This document shows, in pieces, positions 9,159-19,173 of a DNA stretch of 64,000 nt. Each line of letters begins with the position of its first letter. Within the stretch, counting starts at the first letter, position 1. The DNA is from Multifurca ochricompacta (Eukaryota > Basidiomycota > Agaricomycetes > Russulales > Russulaceae), in NCBI GenBank assembly GCA_022496185.1, contig WTXG01000043.1:124001-188000 (forward strand), in the 5' to 3' direction. The position numbers and the translations under genes were made by a program. The notes under the pieces were generated by a model that saw only the letters and a program-made list of their open reading frames with translations, made no database searches and had not been told where the DNA came from.

Positions 9159-12100
9159 GCTGGATGGGTTGGGAGTGCTCAGGAAGGGAAGCATACCTAA
9201 GAGCCGTCGTATCTGCCAACTTCTCGACAAAGTGCTTCACGGGAAGCACTCGAACGAGTTTGTGGAGAGGCCCACGCAGGGCAGTGTGAAATGATCCAGT
9301 GATCTTGTGGACCACAGCGTTCAAGACAACCTGCAGTTGTTTAATGAGAGCTGGAGCTTGATGTGTATGGACCCAGAGCTGGGATCCATAGGTCAGGACC
9401 AGGAGGCAAACAGCATTGAGGACCAGTCTCCAGTTCTGGGTGGAGAGGCCGCATTTGGAGTTGCCAAGGAGTTGCAGGGCACAGATGGATGTGTGAGCCC
9501 AGCAGCACATAATATCTATGTGGGGATGCCAGGAGAGAGAAGGGGTAAAGAAAAAACCCAGATATCACACCTGGGCCCCTGCCTTGACTGTGAAGTCAGG
9601 AGCATCACAGCAGGGGAGAGAAATCTTGGGCAGGGGAAGGTTCTGTGTGCATGCACAGGAGAAGAACAGAGACTCAGTCTTGGCTGGGTCGGCAGACATG
9701 CCAGCACGGTGAAGCCAGTCCATTGTCAGAGCATAGTGATGTCACAGAGAGTCAATGACAGCGTCCCAGGTTGGGGCCCAGGCAAAAAGGAGACCATCAT
9801 TGATGTACATCAACAGCCGGCAACCAGTCCAAGCAGAAGCGAGGTGGAGAAGGGGGGCAGCATAAAGAGTGGCAAGCACAGGGGAGATGGGAGAACCCTG
9901 TGGGGTGCCAATTGTCATAGCATGTGGAGGGCCCATGTGTCTGTTGAAGGAGAGGCAGGCCAAGCACCCAGAGAGAAAGCTGAGTACCCACCCAATGATC
10001 TGGGGTGAGTAGCCCAAATGTGTGAGAACTGCAGAGCACCTGGTGGGGTGGACGTGATCAAAGAACCCCAAGATGTCAAAAAGAACCATGCCGCAGACCA
10101 TGCCTGAGGCCTGGACGCAAGTGACATCATGGACTAATGAAAGGGCGGAGTCAAGGCAGCACGAATTGGAGTGCATGCTGAATTGAGTGGATGGCAGGGT
10201 GCCGTATCAATCAATGTCAGACATAAGTCGCTTGGCCAGTGCCTTGTCCAGGAGTTTTCCCATTGTCTCAAGGAGGGAGATGGGGTGGTGTGCCTTGGCA
10301 AGGCTGTAATTGGGTCGGGCAGGCTTAGGGAGAACCACTGTAAGAGCATGCTTCCAGACAGGAGGGACATGTCCAAGCTGAACAGAAGCATTGAACAGGG
10401 CTGTGACGTGATTGTCGATAATGGGCCAGGCCCATTTCAGGATGCGCCAATTGAGTTTGGAAAACCCCAGGGTGGACTTTGATGATGTACGGTGAAGATG
10501 GTCGGTGAGCTCGTCAGATGTGAAGGGGACCCAGTCCTGGGTTGGAAATCGGGGTGGGTCATCATCAAAGGAGGGTGGGACTGGGGTGGACTCTGAGCCA
10601 AAGAACTGAGCCACAAAGACATCTTCAATGGCAGGGCAATCCCAGAGGAGAGGACCCTCAGGGCGGCAGATTGCGGGAACGATGGAAATGCAGTGTCCAT
10701 GGCGCCAAGCAGCAACATCCCAGACATCCTGTGTAGCAATAGTGTTGTTCGTCCAGGCATGTTTGGCAGCCCAGATTTCATGATGTAAGGTAGAGGCTGC
10801 AGCAGCCTTTGCAGTGGGGTCGTGTCTAGATTGGCAGAGGGCAGAGACAGCCTGGGAACAGGCTGGGTTCCACCACTTGGTGTGTTTAGCACAAGGGGAA
10901 GATGTGACAGCAAGTGTAGAACAGGCATGATGCGCAGCATACTGACTGTGAGGTTGTTAGTGGGTTAGGCTAGAGAACAAGTATACTTCAGATGTTTGAA
11001 GAAACTCTATATTACTATACTACATACCTAGAGAACAAGTATCTACAAGAGACAGTTAGTTATAGGTAAGGTAGTAAGTAGAGAGTATGGGACTTACACT
11101 TCAGATGTTTGAAGAAACTCTGAAGTGTAAGAGACGAAACAGACACCCTTATATACTCTTCAAGGGATGGTCTGTGCACTGGGAATAAGTCCACAAGTGC
11201 CGGACAAAGTCCAAACAATAAACAAGAGGGCATAAGGCCATTGGCTACTACAGGAATCACATGCTATATGGTGCATCAGTCAGCTACTGTGGAATGTGAG
11301 AAAGAAGGTAATAATGATAATGTAAAAAGTCTGAGACTCCGGTATCTAATCTAATCTACAAAGTAGCTAATCTGATCACCTGATGCCTGAAGCATCACCG
11401 AACACATCCTGTGTTCAACAGCAAGGTGGGCGTCAGAAACGGTCAAGATGATGTCCAGAAGCCAGTCAGCAAAGGAGTCCACAGCAGAGGCTGAGTCCAG
11501 AGCAGGGATCTCAGGGAGGGAAATTTTCAGGTGATCACGCCAAGCAATGAGCGTGTCATCTGAGACCTTGGTGATGTAAGATTTGACAGCTGGAGCAGGT
11601 GTCAGTGTCAGCAGGGAGTGCTGCCAAGAGAACCAGAGACCCGCATGGTCAGAACCAAGACCAGCAGACCAGTCAACAGTGACAGGAGAGAGTGAGCCAC
11701 CCATGCGTAGCGATTGGGAGGCCCAGACCAAGTCAAGGACACTGCCAGCATGATTGATAGTGCGGTGAGTGGCAAGGCCCAGCGTGGAGACCAAGTCGAA
11801 GCCCTGATCAGAAGCCCAGTCAAGGAAGGAGGGGGCGTGTGATGAAGGAGGGGTGGAGGAGCCAGGAAGGGCCCAGTCTGGGTGGTGGAGATTGAAGTCT
11901 CTGGCTAGGACAGTTGGCATGTCATCCAGATCCAGCACTAGAAGTGTGTGTAGAGCGGATGGGTCACGGACGTCGTTGTAGAAGGAGACGATGCGCAGGG
12001 TTTGAGAGCCCAGGCACAGGTCACCAACAAGCACACAAGGGTGTGCACAGATATTGTGCCAAGTTTCAAACTGGGCAGGAAAAAGAGTGTCAGATTGAGA

Positions 12101-12364
12101 CGGAAGAAAATGTCACACATAAATTAATGTCTTCATGTGGGTCCGAGCTGGCAACGAAGGGTAAAAGAACATCCAGCCAGGGTGGGCTGGGGCACCGAGG
12201 GTATTGAGACTGTTGGGGAGGGTGTCAGAGTGTGAGACGCCAATTTGGCCAAACCAGGGCTTGTGCACCAAAAGAATGTGGTCCTGTTTATTAGTGTTCA
12301 ACACAGCATGCAGGTTAACATTACTGTGTTGTATGTTGAGGCTCAGTATAGAGCACTCAGACAT
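9159..12364 (-). pseudogene. LINE ORF2: endonuclease and reverse transcriptase, broken
   Basis: The endonuclease starts at 12364 (SILSLNIQHSNVNLHAVLN). The usual catalytic Glu of the QEPW motif reads HKPW here, and the GDFN motif reads RDFN. The SDH motif (GSDHAGL) is kept. A frame change lies near 12120. The RT region reads KWWNPACSQ, then the palm motif FDILGFFDH, GTPQGSPISPVL and MYINDG, which is normally YxDD. The reading resumes exactly in frame when the 503-bp insertion and one copy of its 8-bp duplication are removed. The 3' end is cut by G1. Confidence 0.85.
10915..11417. mobile_element. 503-bp non-autonomous DNA transposon in LINE ORF2
   Basis: An insertion is flanked by a perfect 8-bp duplication, ACAGCAAG (10907-10914 and 11418-11425). 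Removing the insert and one duplicate restores the ORF2 reading DAHLAVTSSP, which matches DAHLAVTSTP in the second LINE copy (62110-62160). The ends are imperfect inverted repeats (TGTAGAACAGGCATG against TGAACACAGGATG). Inside, the motif CTTCAGATGTTTGAAG occurs twice (near 10987 and 11099). No coding capacity is seen. The 8-bp duplication fits the hAT group. Confidence 0.7.
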
Positions 12365-12429
12365 GGAAGGCGAAAGGGTTGAGGGAGGGCGTGGGGGAGG
12401 GGCTGGTGGGAATTAGATCCCTTAGGTCC

Positions 12430-14648
12430 AACACCTTTGCAACGAGCTCCTTGTGGTTGGGAGTGTCCAAGGCAAGTCATTTGGCAACAGAAGTGCCAGA
12501 GCCATTGCCACCGATGAGGTGGTCAAGGAAGTAAAGCTTGACGGCTGCCTTGTGGCAGCACAAGGAATCGAGGATGAAACAGATGTGCTGCATACCTCTT
12601 GTGGTGAGGACTTCACCATCAAACAGTGTGCTAGTGATGCCCCCTTGAGTGCAGCAGGAGGGGGCGGTGGATGCAATGAGCACATCAGTGCACTCACAGG
12701 GGGTAGGTTCCGGGGCTGATGCTGTAGAAGGCAGACCAGCAGCCGAACCCTGGGACTGGGTGAATTCAGAAATAGAAGACGTACTTGGGGCCTCCTGAAC
12801 AGGAGGCTGAGCAGTCTTCTTCGTGCTCGACATGCACGTGTCAGGGCAGGCGACCAACGGCTTGGCTTTGGGAACACCCCCTGCTTTATGCGCGATGTGG
12901 GTGAACCCCACAGCATCAGTGGTGGCAGCAGGGGCGGCTGGAGAGGGTGTGGCACTGAGAACTGGTGCAGGCACAACTGATGGTCCTGTCCAATTGTCAG
13001 GGGTGTCAGCAAGGGGAGGAGCAGAAAAAGGGCCCCGTTTGGGGCATTTCACTGAATGGGCATGATGGCCTGTTTGGCCGCACAGGAGGCACTTGAATGT
13101 GCAGTCACACTGCCCAGCGACTTTGTGTGGGCCGAGACACATAGCATTGTGTTCGGTGAAGGGGTGAGCACCACCACACTTGTAGCAGAGGGGCTTGTTG
13201 AGGGGCTGCTGGCAAACCCGGCAGCCATTCGAACGTTTTACCTGTTGGGTGTGGTGACCCAGCTTGTGGCACCTGCCACATTGGATGAGCGTCGGGGCAG
13301 GACCAGCATGAACCAGCCGGGCAAGGTGACCAAACATATACATGGGCATACACAGGAGGTGTGCCACATCAGCGGGGGAGAGCCCATGGAGGGCAAAGAC
13401 TACGGTGGCACAGGCCGAGTGGATGTTGGTTGGGTCCTGTTGCCAGTGTGGCAGAGAGGGGAAAAGAGAATGTGTGAACTGGCCATTGCAGCGCAGTTCG
13501 GTTTGGAGGGTAGCTGGGTCAAAAATGACTCCATCACCTGCAGATACATACACATCACAGAGTTGGAACCATTCCCACCCACAGGTAGGGACTAGATGGC
13601 CACCAGGGAAGGGTTTGATGAGTGCAGGCTCATATGGCAGGAGCATCTGGAGTGAGTGAACCCCAGCAAAGGTGAAGATGAAGTTACTTTCTGAGCGGCC
13701 AGCTCCAATGGACCAGTGGCCAGATAGAAGGTGCGGTGCAGAGGCTGATTGGCATAGGAGGGCTTGACATGCCTCAAGCAGAAGCTGGGGCGGCGGTGCA
13801 AGCCCGCATGAGAGTTGGCCCACTGGGAGCAGGGGAAGGATAATGGAGACCTCCGTTGTGTGCTCCTGGGCAGGGGCATGGGTGAGGGAGGTGGTGGCAG
13901 CCTTGGGGGCTGTACGAGGGTTCGGGCCGCCCTGCATCATGCAGCCTTGTGCCTTTGTCACAGCTTGGGCAAAAGAGACAGCCTTCAGTTGCTGGGCCAT
14001 TGTGGTGGGCCTGACAATGCGGAAGTTGTCCGGGGGGTGCCCCCGACAGGGCCCTGGCTGGGCACAGGGGTGGATGCGGGGTCGGGAGCTGCTGCAGCGG
14101 CCAGGCCTGACATTGGTGGGGTGGCGGAGCCACTCGTGCGGGCATGGGGACCATTGTGCCACACTCAAGACAGTCGATGTGCTCAAGAACAAGCGCAAGA
14201 GTGGCCATGATGTGGTCCAGGGGGTCAGATGACACAGGTGGTGGCAGGGCCACAGGGTCAGCAACTACCTCGGTGAGGTAGGACAGAGAAGAAGACTCAG
14301 CTACAGGGCCCTCTTCAGGGCCTGACATGTCTTCCTCAACGGCATGGATGGACGCTGCCGTGCCATGGTAGGCAGCATCGAAGCCGGAAGGACCAGTAGG
14401 GTGGAAAAAGTCGTCCAAAGGTTGGGAGACAACAGGGGGGGAGATGGCCATAGGGGCCATGGGCTGGGTCTCTGGAGCTTCATTGTCTGAAGAGTGGGAG
14501 GAAGCTCTGGAGGCAGGGCAGGAGGGATAAGGTGCCGCGCGTGCACGGGTGGGAGTGGTGGGCGACTCTCATCACGCAGGTTTTTGCTTGCGCACCTTCT
14601 TTGTAACGCCTGGTGTGGGTGTTCAGCACGATGTGTGACAAGTCGCAT
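12430..14648 (-). pseudogene. LINE ORF1 (nucleic-acid-binding, CCHC knuckles)
   Basis: A long minus frame (about 14040 to 12477) encodes a proline-rich protein with a cluster of Cys/His knuckles near 13070-13280 (CGRCHKLGHH, CRVCQQ, CYKCGGAH, CLLCGQTGHH). This is typical of ORF1 of Tad-like LINEs. The N-terminal part is in other frames (14460 to about 14100, and 14648 to about 14480), so at least two frameshifts occur. A TGA at 12477-12479 is followed by further in-frame coding-like sequence, so the true end may be near 12380, just upstream of ORF2. Confidence 0.7.
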
Positions 14649-14650
14649 AG

Positions 14651-15266
14651 CAAAACTATGAAGTCAAGTGCACACTGTCTTTCAAGTGTACGGAGATCGG
14701 GTGAGAGGTCAATACCAAGGAGCTAATCCCTTAGTATTGGTGAGCGGAGAAGTGCCAGAAGCACTGAGACGATTCAGAGGTCAGGTCTTAGAGATCACCC
14801 AGAAGGTAATGCACCAAGTCGATTAAGAAGTTGAGTCTGAGCTGTACAGGTTATCTACATAGGTCTTATATATGTAACAGAGTCAGAGTCTAAATCGGAG
14901 TATTGTACTTGGTGTATCAACAAAGTCATAATCTATCCATATGAGGAATGGAGTCAGGGTGGGCCAGGTGAGAATATACATAGACAAATCTGGTATAGTC
15001 GCGATTCTGGTGGGAAAATACATAAGAGTTCTTGTGTAAAGTATGAGTCAGAGATAAGCACAGCCCAGGTCAAAGATAAGGAACAAATATGTACAAAGGG
15101 GGTCATAAACATGATCAACAAAGGACAAACAGGGCCAAACGGCATGTCATGTGGAAGGAAAAAGAAACAAGACAATGTAGCGGGGTTTGTAACATTCTTG
15201 ATGGAATGGGGGGTGCGGTCAATATCGGCCAATGGTGAGATGGCCAGGAGGTCAATCTCCACACAG
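14651..15266. other. No gene recognised
   Basis: This stretch lies between the LINE ORF1 start and the split ORF to the right. A minus-strand TATATAAGACC sits near 14865 and could belong to a LINE promoter or leader. Short minus frames (15262-14954) continue past the stop of the neighbouring ORF but look non-coding. Confidence 0.4.
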
Positions 15267-16885
15267 GCTCAGGCATGGCACTTGGCAGAGTACTGAAGAT
15301 GATAAGCCAAGATCTCCTGGGAGACCTCAGCATGCATGACTGCTTCCAGTTCCGACTGGATGTGGGCATGGGTTTGGTCCCACGCGGCGTAAACCTCTGC
15401 TGCAACCTCAGTCTCAAGGTTCTGGCGGTATTGGAGACGAAGCTCCTCAACATAGGTGGGTGTGGCAACCTGAGAGAGCCATTCGGCACAGAGGTTGGCA
15501 CGTAGGGATTCATCAATTGATGCACTCAGGGAATTGATGTGGGCCTGGGCATTGGACTGGTGCCTGTTTACAATATGGTGGAGTTGGGCCACCATGGCCT
15601 GGATATGTGCAAGTGGGGTTTGAGGGACCACCGTGTCACGCAGTAACGAGACCACATCAAGGAAGTCTCCACCCTCATGGAAGTCGAGCATGGAAACAGC
15701 AGATGGAGAATGTAAGAAGCCACAGGTGATGTTACAATCCCTGCCGTCTGCCCCTGTTTTCTTCACTCTTCCCAATGATGACCCTTCCTTACTGCCTACC
15801 TTACACTTTCTGATCACGTCTCCATCCTGGGACCCATCCTGTGCTCTTCTTCCATCCCCGTGACCCCAGTTGTACTTGTTGACCCATTGTTTGCTTATGT
15901 TTGACCTTTATCTTTTTATCTCTTATCTCATTATCTTTACGACCGGACACTTACTTAATACCCTATCAGAAGCCAGGCTTTACACCCTCCACTTTTGTAT
16001 ATTTGGGCCCACTTGACTCTGTTCCCTTATCTTGTAGACACCCACTGAATTACGTATATAAGTCCACTGTAGTTACCCTGTAGACCTCAGACTCGACTTA
16101 TTGAATACATTGGTGCTTGTCTTCTGGACTCTCCTTTGATTCTTAAAGCTTAGTTGTCTCAGTGCTTCTGGCACTCTTCCGTTCAACATCGTCTTAGAGT
16201 ACAGCCTCTTTGACTTTGACTCATCATACTTAAACTCCAAGGAACCCTATTGGTTCCTTACCCAAACCCATGAATCGTGCTGTCACACAAGTCATGTGGA
16301 ACATCCCGCACCAGACGTAACAGGTGATGGCTCCAAGCACATTGCGGAGCAGTCTGCCCCAGGATACTGGCTCGAGGCCAGCATGGTAAGAGTGCTCACC
16401 TGAGCACTGAATGCCAGCATCGAGGAGAGCAGTGGTAATGCTGTTCGATCATTCCAGCAACACCGAAGAAACACCCATGTCGGACTGTTCATCCATGCAG
16501 AGGGCAGCCGCAAGGTAATATAGAGAGTAGCCCATGCTACCCTCTGAGGCATTGTGGAGGTCCCTGCGACGGGACTCGTTAAGGAGCTCAACACAACACT
16601 CATGGGCAGCAGTGTCAAGGCATGGGTCACAATCCGGGGTTTCAGTCAGATCATACAGCATGGGTTGTAGGTAGGCTGTGATGGCCTCATCAGATGTCAG
16701 CTCAGGAGGGAAACTAAGAGGGTTGGAAATCCCCAGGAGAAGGCGGTCACCCCCAGAGCACAGGGTGGGACATAGGGAGGAGGAGGAGAGGGGGTCACAA
16801 TTTGCACCCCAATGGCAACGATGGAAGAGTCTGTCGAAGACAACAAGCTCAACTCAATTGGGTTGGCGGGGTCACCACCAGACAT
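15267..16885 (-). pseudogene. Unknown ORF split by a solo LTR
   Basis: A minus-strand reading begins at an ATG at 16885 (MSGGDPANPIEL). It passes through an acidic, Cys-containing segment (16661-16449) and reaches GRLLRNVLGAIT at 16323. After the solo LTR it continues without any frame change as CGFLHSPSAVSMLDFHEGG to a TGA near 15267. Removing the LTR and one 5-bp duplicate rejoins the frame exactly. The second half is helix-rich (QAMVAQLHHIVNRHQ, YVEELRLQYRQNLETEVAAE). There is also a frame change near 16690 and a TGA near 16449. I recognise no family. It may be a host gene or an ORF of another retroelement. Confidence 0.5.
15730..16322 (+). repeat. Solo LTR of the G1 family
   Basis: A 593-bp LTR begins TGTTAC, ends GTAACA and is flanked by a 5-bp duplication, GGTGA (15725-15729 and 16323-16327). 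It matches the interrupted G1 LTR (1327-1804 plus 9046-9158), including a TATA-like GTATATAAG near 16053. It is the product of LTR-LTR recombination inside an existing ORF. Confidence 0.9.
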
Positions 16886-16964
16886 GGTTGTGTGTAGGAC
16901 TTATGGGCTGTAGGGGCCCACAATGAGAGGAGGGTAAAACTGGTATGTGTTACAATCTAACTAA

Positions 16965-17192
16965 CAAAAACACCCCAAAGCAAGCAAGGCTCAAGCTTGA
17001 TGGTGGTGGTTGGGAGAAAGAAGGATGCTAAAACTTGATTTGACGCTGTAAAGCCGCAGCTTGGGCCTAAGCTGGGCCTAAGCCAGCTGGAAGCCATCGC
17101 TACAGCCCAGGCTTGAGTTTTGACAAGCCTGAGCCGCCAAAAGCCGAGCCTAAGCCGCGGCTTCAGGCCGAGCCGGGGCCGTCACAACACTA
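16965..17192. mobile_element. Terminal piece of a hAT-like element at the duplication edge
   Basis: Read on the minus strand, the segment starts TAGTGTTGTGACGG at 17192. It is filled with short GC-rich repeats of the type GGCTTAGGC, GGCTCGG and GCCGAGCC. Such subterminal repeats behind a TAG start are common in hAT elements. The Crinkler sequence breaks off exactly here. The other end was not found, so this is either a fragment or part of a larger rearranged element. Confidence 0.4.
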
Positions 17193-17755
17193 AATAGGAG
17201 GAAGGTGTGTGTCCATATCGGGGCGGTCGTTGGCAATACGCTCAATGAATTCTTTCTGCACTGTGCACGCTTCATCAGATTTAGTAACGGTTGAAGGGGC
17301 GTCCTTGACAAAACGTCCTGAAAGAAATGGTTCCATTTCTTGTTCATGTTGGGAAATGCCACCAGGGAACTTGACGTAGACATGGAGGTGATTATGAACA
17401 GGTTGATCCGGCCAAAAGTTGGATATTAGCTCCTGAGCAGGGTTAAGGTGCACGACATTCTCATCACCGATGTTAACTCGGAAGCTACTGGGATCATCCA
17501 CAGCGAGCGCATCGACCTAGGAGACGAAGAAGAATTAGCCAGATCACTCATCACAAAGCCAACCGAGCCTTCTAGGTGATACACCTTTAACAGAATGAGG
17601 TCTGTGGCTCTGATATCGCGAAGTAACTCAATTGGTCGTTCACCATAGATCCGTCTCTTCAATCCACTCACGTGCCTGTTGACGGGAACAGTGACATTAA
17701 AGTAGGTGACATCACCTTCCATGAGGCACCAGAGCACACAGCTTTCAGTGGACAT
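17193..17755 (-). pseudogene. Truncated Crinkler-type gene (left copy)
   Basis: Exon 1 (17755-17585) encodes the Crinkler N-terminal header, an ubiquitin-like fold, starting LWCLMEGDVTYFNV and ending LILLK. Exon 2 starts at 17516 (VDALAVDDPSSFRV) after a 68-nt intron with GT and AG ends. It runs to the point where the duplication stops (DMDTHLPPI, 17193). The kinase-like C-terminal half present in the right copy (42897-44879) is absent. The splice acceptor here (CTCCTAG then GTCGATG) is intact, unlike the right copy. A hAT-like terminus abuts the break. Confidence 0.8.
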
Positions 17756-17836
17756 AATTTGTTTCTGAGGGTGTCGCTGTTGCTGAAGGTAAGGGAACGG
17801 AACGACCCAATTAGTGCCGATTCCTGGGCTGGGCGA

Positions 17837-18245
17837 AAATTAAATTAGTCCCACGGCTACATAAGCCCGTCAACCTTAGATATATCCAGTGTCCCTCAAG
17901 ATGAGTAGTCATGATTAGATTAAAAAATAGTCGCCGACGACAAGGATCCTGTCATTGGCGCAATTTTCTGTGTCGCGCTGCAGGTGTCATTCCAGCAGAC
18001 CCACTGTGCATGTGAATCCCTGATGTAGCCGATGACCCAGACGGGGCGAGGGCACCCGCGCGCAATAGTGGTGTTGACGGGTATTCCTGACCCGGTGGTG
18101 TCGGAGCTGTATCGTATGTTGGGCGTTTGGACTTGGCCTTAGGTTTCTTGCGTGAAGGGGGAGGCGTCGAAAGAGTGTCATTCGAGCTCGCGAGACTTGA
18201 TCTTACTGCATCGTCCTCATCCGTCTCTGGTGGGCACATGATCAC
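17837..18245 (-). other. Segment present only in the left arm, with a basic, proline-rich ORF
   Basis: About 400 bp here (roughly 17832-18232) have no counterpart in the right arm, where the flanking sequences meet near 42836-42870. A minus frame (18245-17952) encodes a Ser/Pro/Lys-rich peptide with a nuclear-signal-like run (SRKKPKAKSKRP). It lacks a recognised domain and could be an exon of a lost gene or chance. Its status as insertion in the left or deletion in the right is unknown. Confidence 0.3.
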
Positions 18246-19173
18246 AGTTCTGACGCTTACTAACGCAAGTCACGTTTTTAATGCGAGCACAAGCTTCACG
18301 AAGAAAGGCCCAGAAGGCCCACACCCTAAACTCTGGAGAAGATAATTCATGAATTGTACAGCTGGTGCACGATTGATACTGTTAGCGTATATGCCCCTGG
18401 CAAAGTGAAATCCAGTAGGACCCTGACGCTCGGCTCGCTAAGGAATGTAGGACGTAGCAAAAACCAGAAAGGCGCTGCTGCCCCTGTGCGAGTGCGATAA
18501 AATAGCATATGTATGCTCACACCCACCATTTATCTCATTTATTTTGTAACTTGGCAACCTTTACATGACCACTCCACTCGCACCCTTCAACGGCGCTCGA
18601 ACCCAATTGAGTGCGAAGGTCAGTAAGCGAGAGCTGCTTGCTCGTCGTTCGTCGCTCGAGTCTTTTTGTCAAGCTAAGCTCAGAGCCTCAGTTATCTCTC
18701 TCTCACTTATCAACTTCTTCAACCCCTCACCCCAAGCGCTTCAACAACCTTTGGTTGCTTTGGTTACTTGAAGTTCTTCTTAGCTTGCCTCCTGTCCTTA
18801 CTCTACGACGTCATTCCCCCCTCCCCCCGCTTACTTGACCTTGAGAGCGTCATTGACCCGTATAAACACCAGCTTAGATCACCACTATTCCTTGCTATTG
18901 CCTACGCCCATTACATTACTCCCTTTCGTTTATCTTTTTTCCCTACTACATTGTTCACATCCCGCCATCATTATCACATTCCCACTACCTTGAAATTCAT
19001 TGTATATCTGCATCTTGACTTTACAATAACAATATTATCTCTTAAACTCATCGTGCAGTCCCAAGCAAGGCAAGCTCAGTCTCCTCCAGTTCCAAGATCC
19101 ATCTTTACATCATTTCTCCCACGCCAATCGTTGTGATAAAATAAAGTATCTACATCTACATAAATGGTTTTGA

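Larger units (their letters stand above)
9159..14650 (-). mobile_element. LINE (Tad/jockey-like non-LTR retrotransposon), copy 1
   Basis: The minus strand carries ORF1 with several Cys/His knuckles (14648 to about 12430) and ORF2 with an endonuclease (12364 to 11430) and reverse transcriptase (10900 to 9160). The 3' part beyond the RT thumb is missing because G1 sits at 9158. A 503-bp DNA element interrupts ORF2 at 10915-11417. A second copy of the same LINE family lies at 61800-64000 on the other strand. Frameshifts and altered catalytic residues show the copy is dead. Confidence 0.85.

Noticed and set aside
10437..10940. 167-codon minus frame ending GFPNSIGAS
   Set aside because: It is out of frame with the RT reading, which another frame carries with KWWNPACSQ and matches the second LINE copy.
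12453..14232. Several plus-strand frames of 80 to 180 codons
   Set aside because: They are shadows of the GC-rich LINE ORF1, whose Cys/His knuckles fix the coding strand as minus.
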